Shown here in pieces: positions 1-13,816 of a stretch of DNA of 26,101 nucleotides. Position numbers and translations under genes: made by a program. Source of the stretch: Purshia tridentata (Eukaryota > Streptophyta > Magnoliopsida > Rosales > Rosaceae); assembly GCA_003254885.1 (NCBI GenBank), contig QANT01004827.1, positions 1-26,101 of the forward strand. Reading direction: 5' to 3'. How positions within the stretch are numbered: the first letter of the stretch is position 1; every line of letters starts with the position of its first letter. Under the pieces are notes generated by a model, which was not told the DNA's origin, ran no database searches, and saw only the letters and a program-made list of their open reading frames with translations.

Positions 1-13
1 AATCTTGAATAGA

Positions 14-196
14 GTAGTTATGCCATATGTATGGTATGATCACCCATTGCTACGACACTATGTGTTTAATTTATTTACTTTTTTTTAAGAGAAAATGTTC
101 TATTTAGTAGTTATGCCATATGGTATGATCACTCATTAGTACGACACTATGTGTTTAATTCATTTACTTTTTTTTTAAGAGAAAATGTTCTATTTA
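14..196. repeat. Tandem duplication, about 92 bp x 2
   Basis: Positions 14-106 and 107-196 are two near-identical head-to-tail copies. Both begin GTAGTTATGCCATATG and end GAGAAAATGTTCTATTTA. The first copy has an extra 4-bp TATG step, and the T-run differs by one base. This looks like a recent local duplication in AT-rich DNA; no coding potential or transposon ends are visible. Confidence 0.9.
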
Positions 197-1110
197 CTTT
201 AGAAACTATAAATTTTTATTGATATAAAAACACATGTCTGTATATTATTAAAGGCAGCATCATACATGTTTCACGACTGCATCATTAGAATTTCTCGTAT
301 TTATGTAATTTTGTAAAAAGTTTACTTGTTGAAAATAAATTAGTCCCATAAACACAAACACATCATTTGGTAAATAGAAATTGGTACCCACGATACTACT
401 CTTGAAAATACTCTTACTAGAATCCAGATTGGTTAGTATTATAACACTATTAGCACTCTTATTTTGGTTTCTTATGCTCCAAAAATGAATAATTTTACAA
501 TTTTTCTACACACTTTAGGGTGGAAGATAAATAGAGTGCTATTAATATTGACCTTGATTTATTTTTAATCTCTCTGTTATGTACTTTTATTCCCTAATAC
601 AAGGTGAATTAATTGCATCCTATTAAAAATTTGTAGAAGTCGGTGTAACAAAATGAAATTTATTAAGATTTAGATCTTCAAAACCAATTCTCTTTTTATT
701 GTTTCCCTAATTATTCTTAAACAAAATCTAGAATATTACCAACCAATCTATATTCTAATATATGGATTTATTGATTCATATATGGATTCATTCATAACTT
801 TTGTAATGAAGATACCACAATATACTTGCCTCATTTGATGAATAAAATTTTACTTATATATAATTAATCCCATCCAGTGTTGATCATAGAGAAAGAGAGA
901 CCCATTACTTGATTATTTCCTTATTAATAAATTCTTAGTTCAGAAGAAAACCATAAAATTAGGAGAGAGTTTAAGAAGAACCAAACAAAGTCCTAATAGG
1001 TGCGAATTGTGTGAGAACAGTGAACTTAAGACCATACCTCTGAGTAACAAGAAACACGCGCCATTAACAATTCGACCGTTATGAGAAACAACGTTTCCCG
1101 GTTTCCGCTT
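197..1110. other. AT-rich upstream intergenic DNA, no gene seen
   Basis: This stretch is strongly AT-rich, with many stops in all frames. I see no gene, RNA gene or clear transposon ends in it. It lies upstream of the large plus-strand gene and may hold distal regulatory DNA. Confidence 0.5.
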
Positions 1111-1190
1111 GCCACGTCATCCTCGTATATTTCGCATGTGGCGTTTTAGTTTCTTAATCCTCTTCTCCTCTGTTATATTATATGATATCC
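1111..1190 (+). promoter_or_regulatory. Possible core promoter of the large plus-strand gene
   Basis: Positions 1111-1120 read GCCACGTCAT, which carries an ACGT core of the kind bound by plant bZIP factors. An AT-rich TATA-like stretch (TTATATTATATG) follows at about 1173-1184, after a pyrimidine-rich run. This local patch is less AT-rich than its surroundings. The gap to the start codon at 1935 would then hold a 5' UTR with an intron. This is inference from motifs only; other TATA-like stretches exist nearer the gene. Confidence 0.3.
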
Positions 1191-1532
1191 TTACGTTTCC
1201 AATTGAGGTTATAACAGTGTCTCGTCAACAAAAAATATATATCTTTAAGATTTTATTGAAATTACCAAATTTTAATTAATACCCAGTTTCGAAATATTTT
1301 TTAATTTTATTTTTTGTAATATTTTGAAATATAAAAAAGCAGAGGGAATGACAGTATGACACAGAGAAAAAAGAGATTTTATAGAGGGAAAAAGCCAATC
1401 AATTTAGAAGGATCCCATAATTGAATTTTCTATGATTTACTTACCTTCAACTTCTCTTCTTTTGTTTCCTCTATTGTGTTCTAAAATATAGGAAGTACAC
1501 AATTCATATTAACACAAGTGCATTCATCTTTG

Positions 1533-1911
1533 GTAAGTGAATATTGTGTCACAGACTCAATATTTTTTATCCTAGCAATATCATCCCTGTTTTTCGTTGT
1601 GATAATCTTCACTCTAAAGATTTGTGAGGTATTTGGGATTGATTTTGATTGCCCAATCGATAGCATAAAACCCATATCTTGGTTTATTTTCATTCTACTT
1701 CTCATCAACCAATAAAGCAAGTAGTTTTCTTTGCTCCTTCTCAGTTTTTTGTGTTCCTACACAGGTGTTTTGATTTCGGTAGGTGTTTTGATTTCGGTAT
1801 ATGAGTTTTTCTCTTTATTTGTTTGGGTTTGGTTCTCTCTGAGTTTTTCTTTTGCAAGATTTTATATTTTTCTTATTAAGAGTATGTCTTTCTTATTCCT
1901 TTGTTTATTAG
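1533..1911 (+). other. Probable 5'-UTR intron
   Basis: A consensus donor (G|GTAAGT) lies at 1533. T-rich DNA follows, and TTTATTAG at 1904-1911 gives a good acceptor 23 nt before the start codon at 1935. Another acceptor (CCTACACAG) ends at 1763. Inside lies a perfect 18-bp tandem duplication (1764-1781 and 1782-1799) directly after that acceptor. Leader introns are common in plant genes of this size. cDNA would decide the borders. Confidence 0.4.
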
Positions 1912-1934
1912 GTAGACAAGCTAGGGACCTCGTG

Positions 1935-4900
1935 ATGGTGTTCTCTGAAGGGCTGGACGATAATGGCCTAAAATGGGTTGGAGAGGTAATATGCATGGTT
2001 GTTAAAATTTTGTACTATGAAGGGGTTGCCACGCATAGAGACCCTTTTTTCTAATTTGTTTAATTGCAGAGAGTACAAAGTGACCCTGCTGCAAACTTAA
2101 GGAATGGAGCGAGTGGCTTTGGATTGCCATCTCCATCCAAATTCAATAATAGGATTCTGCACTCGAGTTTAAGTCCTGTTTGGCAAGCAACACATCTGGA
2201 TGACAATGAAGGCGAGTCTGGTTCCGACATGGACACATCCTCTAGCTCGGAGGATAGGATCTTTGGTTAGCATGTTAATGCATTTGATTAGCCTACATAT
2301 CAACATATGTATTGCAGCCCATCATAGTTTCAAATATTTGGGAAATCACTTCATAGTAGAATAGCACATGAAAATCAACTAACTTTGATAGTAATTGATG
2401 GAAGGCAATTAAACAATATTGGATTTGATGGAAAACTCGGCTGCAGATATCATTCTGATATTCAACTTTTAATTTGCATAGCCGGTCCTTTGGTAACTTT
2501 TTGGTTTGGTGTTACAAGCAAAGTCCAACAGGTCTTAAGTTCGACTGGCACAAACTGCTGGAATAAAAACTTTTCATTTGTATAAAGTAATTAAGAAGAA
2601 TTATTTTTCTGTATTGAATTTTTTCATTTCTTATGCTCAGTTGCATTGTCTCTGTCAGATGACAAAATGTCCCATAGTAAATGCATGGCATCGGTTCAAA
2701 GTCAACCTTATCATGGTTGTGATCAAGTTCATACTGATTTCGATTTGCCAAGGGAGACAAATCAGTTGAAGCAGGGACATAGTGTGGAGAGAATGGAAGG
2801 GAACAGTGGCAGGAATGCAGTAAGATACGCGGATTCTGCAGATGAATTGTCTGACTCGGCTACAAGTACTGAAATTTCATTTACACAAATGGAAAGCAAC
2901 AATGATGGTGTACTCCAGAGAGGATCATACACTTCAAATGGTTATTCTGATACTGTTACGTTGCAGGCAAATATGGAAGCAACAGCCAAGCAGGTTTTCT
3001 CATTTTCTTACAACTGTACTTATTGTTGATACAAGATGCTACTTTCTTTTTTTTTCTTCTTTTTTCTTTTTCATGGGTGCTGCTTGGGTTATATCAGTGT
3101 GACGTTGAAAAACATATTGGTGATTAAGCTTACGTTGGAAAACTTAGGCTGCCAATTTGTTGGCAATGGTACCATTTTATATGTACTTGTTTCCGAAGCT
3201 TTATGCATATGGATTCAAATGGATTCTTTTTTTTCAACTATTTTAGTATGGGTCATTCATTTGAGGATCTTAGTTAACACTTATGGTTACAGGTGAGAGA
3301 ATATAGGAAGAACTAATTGTGATTATATAAAGTGATTCCTATAAAGTAGGCACAGCCGAACCAAATTGATATAATATTTTATTTTCATTAATCTTTATTT
3401 TGTTTCTCCAATTAAAATGCCTTTCTTGTTTATCCTTGGAAAACAATAGACTTGCTACATATTGCATAGTTGATTGCAGTGTTCAAAATGCTCAGACCAG
3501 ATGATCTTATAGCTTTGAACTGTCTGCTGACATCTGTATAACTGGTGCAGGATTGTCTGGCAGGAGTGCAGTTGAAGAAGATTTCTAATAATGATATTCC
3601 CAGTGCTCCTCCATTGGTTGGCACAGATTTGGAGATTGATGATGTTGCTGAGCCAAGTTCAACTCTTAGAGGACATGAAACAACCCACTCTTCGAATTGG
3701 AGTGGTCCTGCAAACACAGATGGTTCCAAAAGAACAGGAAGTGTCTGTTCAGGCACCACTACACAAGATGCTTCTGGCAGTGGAATTTCTAACTCACCAC
3801 TCAGGTTTGTGCATGCATGTTTCTTGTGGACATGGTCTGTTTCTTTGTTTCTGTACATGGCATTTTTGGGAAACTATAAACTGACTATTCAGAATTGCAG
3901 GACTCTTGCTGGTGTAGAAATTCATGGATCTCCAGTTCACTTACCTGCTCGCTTCCCAGTGTATCATGCAAGGTTGGTTACATAGTTGAACTACATTTGG
4001 AATAACTGCATAAGTTGGTTTCTGATAAATTAGGTCATTGGAGGTAGTTAATTTAGTTGGAACTCTTATCTCACTGATCCACTAGTTGTTTCTGTCAATT
4101 GTTTTAACTGTTATGTGCCATGTATTCAGTGGGCAGGGTACATGGTGTGCTGTAATCTCTTATGATGCATGTTTTAGGCTCTGTCTTCATGCATGGGCTC
4201 AGAGTTATTGCACTGAAGTTCACTGTTTCCTGGAGAATGAATGTGCACTGCTGCGAAATGCATTTGGGTGAGTCATCGTGTCTAACCATTATAAGTAATA
4301 CTTATGAAGGGGAGATTAATTTGAAAATGTTTTTTTTTTTTTTTTGTTTCTTTAAAGCTTCAGTGTTGGGTACTGTTTTGTAGTTAAGTTTAATTATAGT
4401 GATGCTGGATTTGAGTCTTTTTTGTCTCTGTCAAGATTTAGGAAACCAAGTTGTTCATTTTATTGTTCAAGTGTTTGCTTTTTATGGTTCTCAAAGCATG
4501 CTGCGCTGCTTTTTGATATGATATGAGGTGTGATATTATACTTTTGTCTTTGTTGTTGCCTTTCACTAACCTAACTACTCCTCTACCCATACCTACAATT
4601 TCAGTTTACAGCATGTATTATTACAATCAGAAGCTGAACTTTTGGCAAAACGATCTTCACAGCTGTTCAGTGCTATGGCTCCTCCAAAATCTGTGAAAGC
4701 TTCTGTAAAAATAAAATTTCGAGGTGAACTACTTGGTTGCCTTCCTCATTTTTTTTTGTGTCAAAATGTCAGCTTCTTCATCATCTGATTGAAATTTTTT
4801 TATTGCAGTCCGTAAAGTGAAAATGGGTTCGGATGAACCACCTGCCAGCTGCAGTTTTTCATCTATAAAACCACCAATGATTAAGTGTGGCTCTCTTAGC

Positions 4901-7900
4901 AGACACTTCTCCAATTTGAAAAAAACTTTATGCTCTGGGTGGAAATATATATGGAATAATTATCTACCACCTTGTGGTCCTACAAATGGTTCCTTTTCTC
5001 GTCGGAGCTTGGCATACATACAGGCGAGTGCTAAATGTGTAAAACAGATACCTGCACGCTTAAAAATTGGGACAGATACTTTGTGCAATCGTTCCTCATC
5101 ATATGAAATAGTGCAAGGTATGTACATTTTTTGTTCATTTTAAACTTAGACGGCCTTAGATATTGAGGAATGACAGTAATGGTTTATTGGAGTTGGGTGG
5201 GTCTGCTTAAAGTAATATCCAGCTTAAGTAGCTCACCCTTGGTACAGCCAATCCAGTTTGGAAGATTTTTTTTCTTTTCTTATTGTGGAGATGTTGAAAG
5301 TGAAATTGGATCTGCTCCGTTTTGATTTATTTTTTTATTTTTATTAAACTTCTACATTTCTAGTTGAATGCACAGTAGGCATAACATTGTTTGTGTAGAG
5401 TAAGCAAAATCACTGATGCATAAATAAGAAATAAATTCTAGAATGTCCATATTTAAGATATGAAAGTAGCACCAATCTCTGCATTTCGTTTATACCTTTT
5501 TTTATTTAGCTCCTGAAAAGAATTCAAGCTTACTCTGAATCCACTGATGAAATGGATTCACCACTTTTGTTTTTGTCTTGGTATCTTACACAAGGCGACC
5601 TCTCTTTTGTCAGAAACATATTCTTGCTTCTTGAGATTGAAAAGTTTACCTGAAGAGGATGCAGTTCGAATGCAACCAGGATTCGGAGAAACCCATGTGT
5701 TGTCTGTACTCTTTTACTTTTTCCTTTTATTTTTTTTTCCTTTTATTTGGTCCATAAGGGTGTACAGTTAACAGCTGGGTTATTGCAGTTTTCCAGATAG
5801 TCTCGGAGATGATTTGATTATAGAAGTTAAAAATTCCAAGGGACAACATTGTGGTCGTTCCCTAGTTCAAGTGGCTTCTATAGCTCAGGAACCAGTACGA
5901 TTTTCAGAATTCAGTAATTTGCATATCAAAAGTATGATAAGGAAGGCTGATAGTTATTATGAAGAGATTAAATATTTATGTTGAATGCAGGGTGACAAGC
6001 TACGATGGTGGCCTATATATAGTGATCTAGAGCATGAACCTGTTGGCAGAATACAATTATGCATGGAGTATTCTACAAATACAGATGAAAATAATCATCT
6101 TAAGGTACATATAAGACCTTATTCTCTACTGATATATGAAACTTGTGCTTTTACAATGTGATTAATTTGTGCTGTTTCACATCAATTACTACTAGTAAGA
6201 AAGAGACCACATAAGTTGGATATGTTATCAGAATTGCATAATATCTAGAGGGCCACAACATGGCACTCTGTATCATGTATGTTGGATTGAAGCTTTATAT
6301 CTACACATGTGAGCCTTAATGGTCTGGTAGTATCTACTTGGTGGTGGCCTTACATAGAAGGTGCGTGTCAAATCTCAAATGTTCTCATAATTAATTAGAA
6401 GTGGACAAAGAGAAATCAGATTTAATTTGACAAGTAATAGGAAATTAACTATTTAAGTTTTATAGTCGTAGGAGTTGATTTATGGTTAGTGGTGAAATTT
6501 GTTGGTTTACCACTATTCTCAAAAGCATAAGCTGCTAGAATCTGGGTCAACAATTATATATATTGTGAGGATGCAATTGTAGGGATTTGAACTTGGATCA
6601 TTTTTTTGGTACCATGATAAAGTTTGTTCGATTAAAACTATTCCCTAAAGTTTAAGTTGTTATAAGAATAACATCATTACAGTAAGGTTCGAAATAAATT
6701 ATGCTTTGGGAGTTATTAGATCGACAATGATCAAATGCTTTCTCAGAAACTGATTGCTGTAGATTTGGAATTAGTTTTATGATATTTCTTTCACTCCTTC
6801 CCATGTCCAGTGGGGCTCCGTTGCAGAAACTGTGGCATACGACTATGTTTTAGAAGTTGCAATGAAAGTTCAACATTTTCAGCAAAGAAATTTGTTGCTA
6901 CATGGCCCATGGAGGTGGTTAGTGACTGAATTTGCATCTTACTATGGAATATCAGATGCATACGTCAATTTAAGGTAGTGAAATATGGTGAAATGGTAGC
7001 TTATTATGCTAAACTGGTAATATTACGCGATTGTGGATCTTTTATGTGCTTATTATGTATAATTTTCTATGCTGCTTGCAGATACCTTTCCTATGTCATG
7101 GATGTGGCTACACCTACCGAAGACTGTCTCACTGTAGTACATGATATGTTATCAGATGTATTCAAGAAGGGCAAAAGCATGAATGTGCTAAGTTTTCAGG
7201 AGGTCTGTGAAAAAATTGACTACTGGTTTTAGATTTTTTAAATTCTTTTTGCTTCCTGTGACTTTCTTATTGTTTAGGTACTTTTTCTAGAGGGGAATGA
7301 AACACCTTATTTCTTGAACTTAGCAGATAACACATCATTCTAAAAGCTGTAGCATTCACATTAGCTTGATATGTCTCTTGATTTTCTCCTTATGATTTAG
7401 TAGAAAATTTTCCTTAACTTCTGTCTTGTTTTATTTTTCAACCTCTGATGGTTTAAGATTTTGGGGGGAATTGGTATTTTAAGTGGTTTTAGAGGAACAA
7501 TCAATCAATTATATATTATATGTAGTAATATTTTATACTTTCATTACTAAGTTTGACCTTAATACTAATTTATAAATTTAAAGACCTGTTACTTTTTTTC
7601 AATTTGTATTCATTGATGTTAGCCCTGGTTATATGTCAAACCAGAACCGCATGTTGCTGGAGATCGAGGATCGAGTAAAGCAGACTCTTGCTTTGGTTTT
7701 TGAGAACTACAAGTCACTTGAAGAATCTTCACCTTCAGGGATGATAGATGTTTTCAGGCCTGCCAGCGGATTGGCACCACCAGCTTTAGCACCTGCTGTC
7801 CGGCTATACACCCTTCTTCATGATATTTTGAGTTCTGAGGCACAGTTGAAATTATGCAGATTTTTTCAGGTTTTAGTTGCTAACTTCTCCATGCATGAAC

Positions 7901-10900
7901 TTTCATGTAGCCTTTAGCTTTCTATACTTTAATTAAAGTCCAAATGACTTTACAGGCTGCTGCAAAGAAGAGGTTAAGAATGTATTTTGCAGAGACTGAT
8001 GAGTTTATTCTAAGCAGTAATGAGGGAACACAGAGAGATCTTTTTACTGCTTATCAGAGGTTGAAATCTCTGATTTTGAGTATTAGAAATGAAATTTTCA
8101 GAGACATAAAAATCCAGAACCAGCATATCCTCCCCAGGTATATACATCATTCGAAAGTAGTCTATTTAATTCTTGTATTTTTTTTTTGTATATTAGTAAT
8201 TATATGTGTGTATTTCTATATATATATATAATCTTTATTTACCATAAATTTTGATTTTCTTTTAACGTTTTTTACTCTGTTGTTTATTTTACTTTGTATT
8301 CAACATTTCAACTAGACACATCATATGTTCCCTTGGATCCTGTTTGGCATTGGCTATATGTTTCCAGCAAACACTTTGATTTGATTCTTTTATTGATTTC
8401 TGTGCAGTTTTATCGACCTTCCAAATATTTCTGCATCCATATATAGTGTTGAACTGTGCAGTAGATTGCGTGCTTTCCTTGTTGCACGTCCCCCTCCAGG
8501 CCTATCGCCTCCAGTTGCTGAACTTATTATTGCAATAGCAGACTTTCAAAGGCATCTTTCTTTGTGGAACATCAAGTAATTGATTTGTGAGATTTTAGTC
8601 TGTGTTTGTTTATTATTACCTTTCGTATCTCTGCTCATGTAAAGCTATCTCCAGTCCTGTTAACGGTGGAGTTGATGCTAAAGAGTTGTTTCACTCACAT
8701 ATAACCATATGGATTCAAGAAAAGCGTCATAATTTTCTTCAACTGTGCAAACTATATAAGGTATATATATATATATCTCTTCTTATATCATGGTTTATAT
8801 TTCAAGTGTTGCTCAAAATTTGGTAGGAGTTGTGTTTATTGGCAGCTTAGTTGAATACAATTCAACGTTGACAGAATTTTCTTGATTTCTCTTCCCCTCC
8901 CTTTCCCCTTTGTTTTGCTTGACAACAGGACAATTTAAGGAAATATAAACATTGTTTGTTTTACTGTTTACCAATTCACGTGAAATTCATCTTTTTCCCT
9001 TTGTTTTTTTGGTGGAAATTTACTGGAACATCATCAGTTTGAGGCAAAATGGTCTGGTGTCAGAACACAACATGGAACAACTCCTTTTATTGATGATATG
9101 TACAACCAGCTGATAGAGATGCTCAATGAATTTGACGTCATTATTAGTCGTTGGCCGATATATACATCTGCTTTGGAGAATGTATGTGCGTTATGTTTCT
9201 CAACTCTTTCCTTATTCTCTTATTTTTATTCTTTTAGCATGGTTCCTTATTTCTTAACATAATTGCTTTATTTTATTTTATATCTATTGATGGAATATGT
9301 TAATGCATGGCATGGACTACATGAAACTTAACCTACAAGATTAGTCCTGAAGTTTAAAATTTGATAAATCATAGATGGCCATGCTTTATACTTGTACCAT
9401 CTATTTGAAATTAACAACAAAAAATACTCATACCATTAAAATTATTTTGTTTTATTATTTTAACAAAATATCACAATTATTCTCATCTTGTTTAAGAAAA
9501 GATCTTCAAGGTTGGGCCTAAAAAAATCTGAGCCAACTCAATAGTTTCAATATGTTATCTGACTTCGTATACAGTCTGTTTCTGTTTTATTCTGAAACTG
9601 AAACTGTGATGACTAATGCTTTGAGGTTATGTGTGTATTAAAAAGGTTATTGCAGATGTTGAGAAGGGAATTGTTGACGCTCTGGACAGACACTATGCTG
9701 ATGTTTTATCACCGCTGAAGGATAATTTGACAAACAAAATATTAGGCTTCAAATATGTGCAAAAATTATCCAAACAAACAGTTGACACTTATTTTGTACC
9801 AGATGAGGTGACTCTCTGTTTCTGATTTGAATGTTTACAAGGATTTTGATCTTTCTTTTCAGGACTCATCAGTATGCTTTCTTTTTCAGTTAGGAATTCT
9901 TTTAAACTCCATGAAGAGGATGCTAGATGTCCTGTGGCCCAACATAGAAATGCGGTTGAAGTCTTGGAGCTCTTGCATTCCTGATTATGGATATGTCACA
10001 GGAGAATGTCTCAACGATGTAACTGTGATGCTTAGAGCCAAATTTAGAAACTATCGACTAGCAATCGTGGAGAAGCTTGCAGAGAATGTGAGTGAAAGTA
10101 CCGTCTTAACTTCTCAGTATAAATCCATAACAATGTCTCCAAACTATCAGTTATTGGAAAACTTTATTAGTCAATCATTTAAGATAAGAGTTTGATGAAT
10201 AATGTATTAATGTGTTTAAACTTTGTTTACATGTAAATACAGACTAGAGTTCAGAGTGCAACAAAGTTGAAAAACATTATTCGAGACTCAAAGGAGGTGG
10301 AATCATTTGTCCATAATAGAATGCAGCCCTTGAGAAATCTTTTGCAAAAGACAATAGATCATCTCCATACTGTTGTCAGTCCTACTGTGTTTGTAGAACT
10401 CTGCCGAGAATTATGGGACCGAATGGGACAGGTGAACTTATTTTTAACCGTATATCTACAAACTCTTCATTGGATTAGCCTTTAAATGTAATTCTCTTTC
10501 CAATTTATCTCTGTAGGATGTACTGCATCTCTTGGAACATAGGAGAGAGAACAGATCCCTGTACAAAGGCTTGCGAGCTGCAGTTTCTGTAAGTTGCACT
10601 TCAGTCATTGATCTTTCTACTGGATATTGAATATCTTTCTTCTTGGAGCAATATCATCCTTACAAATTTGAAATTAGATAATATGGCTTCGTTTTTTTTT
10701 TCAATTCTTTATTAACCAAATAGATTATTATATGTGACATTATTATTTGATTTCATCTGTAGCCATTTGCGTCTTTAGTGCTATAATGTCAACCTCTTCA
10801 GATTTGTTAGCAGTCTAAGGCTGGATACTTGTTGTTGTTTTTTTCCCAACCTGACTTAACTTAACCTTGAATTGAGATGATTAAAGTAATTCTGTAGACT

Positions 10901-11394
10901 GCATTATTAAATAGATCATCATGTTTAGTAGCTTTAGCATGTGTCATATGGTAACCCCTAACTTGGTTCAAGCATTACTTATGCTTCTGGACACTAATCC
11001 AGTGAAAGAGCTGGACTTACATTATTTTCTGATTTGGTTTTGGGTTAGTTTTTGGCTCCCATCCATTTAGGTAATAATCATGAACTAACTAGTAACTAAT
11101 GCTAACCAGATTGACCTCCTTTACGAAGGTTTTCTTTTCTTTTCTTTTTTGTTTTTGTTTTTTACTTTCCAGTATTGACTCCCTTCTATAATTATTACTA
11201 TATATGTAGTCCTGTTAGGTTAATCAGTGTTTTTAAAATGCCAGATTCTAGATGACATATTTGCATCAGAAATGCAACGACTATGTGGGAATTCATTGAC
11301 AGAAAAAGACCTCTCACCACCAGGATCTATGAAGGAAATACATTCTATGCTCTGTAAGGATGGTGTATATAACAACAAGAGCTACTATTATTAG
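1935..11394 (+). CDS. Large uncharacterised plant C2-like/helical protein (AT4G24610/AT5G65440 family), 23 coding exons
   Basis: Function unknown. Coding exons: 1935-1985, 2070-2265, 2641-2993, 3551-3804, 3901-3972, 4130-4267, 4605-4723, 4809-5117, 5614-5698, 5789-5894, 5991-6104, 6811-6974, 7082-7202, 7645-7869, 7956-8137, 8408-8575, 8655-8760, 9038-9181, 9646-9807, 9890-10087, 10243-10431, 10517-10588 and 11245-11394. They sum to 3678 nt (1225 residues), all introns are GT-AG and every phase joins without a stop. The start (MVFSEGLDDNGLKWV) and the end (KSYYY) match the family ends as I remember them; the Arabidopsis members are about 1150 residues. Residues 1-300 are polar and Ser-rich, probably disordered, with a conserved DIPSAPP motif. 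Residues about 525-600 look like a C2-type sandwich (DDLIIEV, KLRWWPIYSD, GRIQL). The rest is probably helical, with conserved blocks such as LLHGPWRWL and LRYLSYVMDVATPT. No signal peptide or membrane segment is evident. Introns 2266-2640, 2994-3550, 4268-4604, 5118-5613, 7203-7644, 9182-9645 and 10589-11244 hold only T-rich sequence. Databases call the family 'pesticidal crystal cry8Ba', a misnomer; I see no toxin fold. The acidic run that usually precedes IPSAPP is missing, suggesting a diverged copy. Confidence 0.88.
6513..6662. repeat. Degenerate dispersed plant repeat in intron 11
   Basis: Inside the 706-bp intron 6105-6810, two imperfect direct repeats of about 25 bp (6513-6537 and 6638-6662, CTATTC..AAAG..TAAG pattern) flank GGGATTTGAACTTGGATC and GGTACCATGATAAAG. 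This arrangement resembles a dispersed plant repeat often found in introns, with a decayed GGTATCAGAGC-type motif and a TTCGAA-type motif on the opposite strand. I cannot name the family. It probably contributes nothing to the coding gene. Confidence 0.35.
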
Positions 11395-11450
11395 ACTCAG
11401 TTTGGATATGTACAGAATTTAGAGGGCTTCCTGTGGTTATATTACCTTGA

Positions 11451-11794
11451 AGAAGGGCCAGTAAATAGCAGAATTAAAGTGACAACACAAAGCACAAAGT
11501 TTTGAATAATGGATTCTCAGAGAGCAAGTCTAGTCAATTTTGAGTTGGTTCTATTCTCATTTCATAGTTTGCGTGCCATGGCCTCCATGGTTATTGTTAT
11601 TAACACTTTTTTGGAGGTTCTTACTTTTGATTTCACTGCATTGTAGAAGGGCTGGTCATAGCAGAAGTAAAGAGACAACACAAGCAGTCAAACACAGAGC
11701 TTATGTCTTAGCCGTCCAATTTTGTCAATTTTGAGTTAGTTACTATTTTCATTTCATAGGGTTGCCCACCATGGCCTCTGTGGTGATTGTTATA
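11451..11794 (+). repeat. Imperfect direct duplication in the 3' flank of the large gene, period about 194 bp
   Basis: Copy 1 (about 11451-11603) and copy 2 (about 11645-11794) share AGAAGGGC, GACAACACAA, GTCAATTTTGAGTT, TTTCATTTCATAG and CATGGCCTC in the same order. The first copy begins 57 bp after the stop codon, so the duplication probably sits in the 3' UTR. The copies differ by many substitutions and small indels, so it is not recent. Open frames crossing it are short and not conserved between the copies. Confidence 0.75.
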
Positions 11795-13489
11795 ATTTTT
11801 GCTATCAGAAAATGTCAAGTGTGCATAAAATGTTTTGGTTTCAACGTATTGTAGTTATGTATTACAAATTATGAACAGTCTTTGATGACTACCATCTGTC
11901 TCATTTGACTTTCTTGGAAGATCATGGTAGTTTGTGAACTACAACATAAAATGTGTTAGAAACATCAAGTAGTTGAAGTCCTCAACATTGTATTGCAGAG
12001 TTTTTCACATATATAATCTATTCCTCCAATAATTGATCCATTGATTGGTGGTTCAAATTATGTGTAAGAGATCTAGCATCAATTATATCTGTCAACTCGA
12101 AAAGTATTAGACCTTCCACTTGCCTCTGAAATTTTCCCAACAGCAACAATTATTAAGCCCCAACTCCATCCATTATTGGATGCATTTCCCATCATAGTAG
12201 TGCACTTGTAGTACACAGGATCTATCCATCTCTGAAAGTATCTTTAGTAAATTAGGTGCCAAGGGACAAAGTGAGTGATTGATGCAGGATGCTGGAACGT
12301 CATCCAACATAAACATACAATATATTAGTGATAAGAGTTCTATGGTTTCATTTTAAAAAAGAGTAAGGACAAATTTATCAAATTGAATTTTCTTTTCTTG
12401 GGTGTAAAGAGGATTCTATTACATACATGACATCAATAAGAGAATTTAGCTTAATAATTAAAGTGAGATAATATTTTAAAGCTCAATATATAAAAAGAAA
12501 ATTCATATTAATTATTATATAATATTAAAATATTTTATTGTATTATTATAAATCGGTAGTTGTTAGTTAATCACAATATGTTAATTACTCCTAAAAATTA
12601 TTTCTACAAATAGTGGGTCATCGCACATTAGTGACCCTTGGATGAGATTGACTACCAAAGAGGTGTTAGAATCAATTGAAATTTTTTTCAAAATTTTTAT
12701 TTTTCGGAGATCTCAAAATATTACCAAATCAGAATTATTAAAATTTTGTTATTACTTTTAATTATATTAATATAAATTTTCAACGAAATTAAAATTCTTC
12801 AACTTCCTACTAAGCACGTATGGATCACGTGTAAGATTCACATTGAGCCTCTATATATATTCCTTGAAATATCAAAGCAAGGTATGCTTCCATCACAAGC
12901 ACCAAATATTGGCAGCAGCGTCCGTGAAGGATAGGTCATGTGAATGTGATGATGTTTGATCGACCAGCGTTTATTATTGCAAGTGAAAAACGAAGCTGCA
13001 TGTCCCCACTCGCAAATGCAGTGTTCCTAACGTACGGTATTTGGATATGCCTGTCCACACTCCCATGTGCCCTCTTCATTCTAATTCTATTTCTTCATTT
13101 TCTTTCTCCGCACATTTTGTTTTTATTTTTATTTTTTATATTATTATGGAAAGTTTCATAAAAAATGTCTTATTTCTTTGTTATAACTTATATATATTAT
13201 GAATAAAACAGTACAAAACACAGGGTACACTCATTTGGAATCACATTTTCTATAATTTAATATGTTATTGTTTAACCGTTTCAACTGTCCAGCAAATAGT
13301 AAAGAAGAACTATCGAACCTTGACCCTACACTAACACGATGTGAAACACTATTCGACGAGCTTGGGTTATTTTTATAAATCATTTTGATAACTTAGGTGG
13401 ACATTTTTAACATCAAATACTTTATGTGAGTTATTTTATTGTAAAAACTCTAAAGTAAACATTTTTATCATTTACTAAAGAATGGCTAA
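11795..13489. other. Intergenic AT-rich DNA, no gene recognised
   Basis: No coding exon, RNA gene or transposon with defined ends is recognised. A short perfect hairpin (GGGTCA at about 12616 and TGACCC at about 12633) lies near the middle. An isolated promoter-like patch lies at 12826-12860 and is listed separately. The rest is simple AT-rich sequence. Confidence 0.5.
12826..12860 (+). promoter_or_regulatory. Isolated G-box plus TATA module
   Basis: CACGTG occurs at 12826-12831 and TATATATAT at 12852-12860, spaced like a plant core promoter. About 400 bp of less AT-rich DNA follows, with a short frame at 12940-13161 that I do not recognise and do not call a gene. It may be a dead promoter or part of an old transposon. 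Confidence 0.25.
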
Positions 13490-13816
13490 TAAGAGCATCT
13501 CCAACAATGCCCTCTACCTTTTAGTTAAATTTTTGTTAAATAATTAAAATTATTTTAGCTATATAAACTTTTAAATGAATACTCCAGCGATACATTCTCT
13601 AATAATATAGCTATCTTGAATATTTAATTAAAAAAAACTTAATATACTTGAAAATATATAGAGATCGAGTAACTTAAAATATCATATTTTATGTTAAGAA
13701 AAGAGATTAATAGAGAGCCAATCTCACTCGTCAAATGTAGAGAGTCAAAAAAGTTTGCTAATACAAAGTCTTTTACATAGGTCAATGAAACATATATTTT
13801 CTTGGAGATGCTCTTA
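13490..13816. mobile_element. MITE, 327 bp, with perfect 15-bp terminal inverted repeats
   Basis: The left end TAAGAGCATCTCCAA (13490-13504) is the exact reverse complement of the right end (13802-13816). The interior is AT-rich and non-coding. GAGCATCTCCA ends are familiar from abundant plant miniature inverted-repeat elements. If the outermost TA is taken as the target-site duplication, it would fit a Tc1/mariner-type insertion; no longer duplication is visible, so the superfamily is unresolved. It is non-autonomous. Confidence 0.85.
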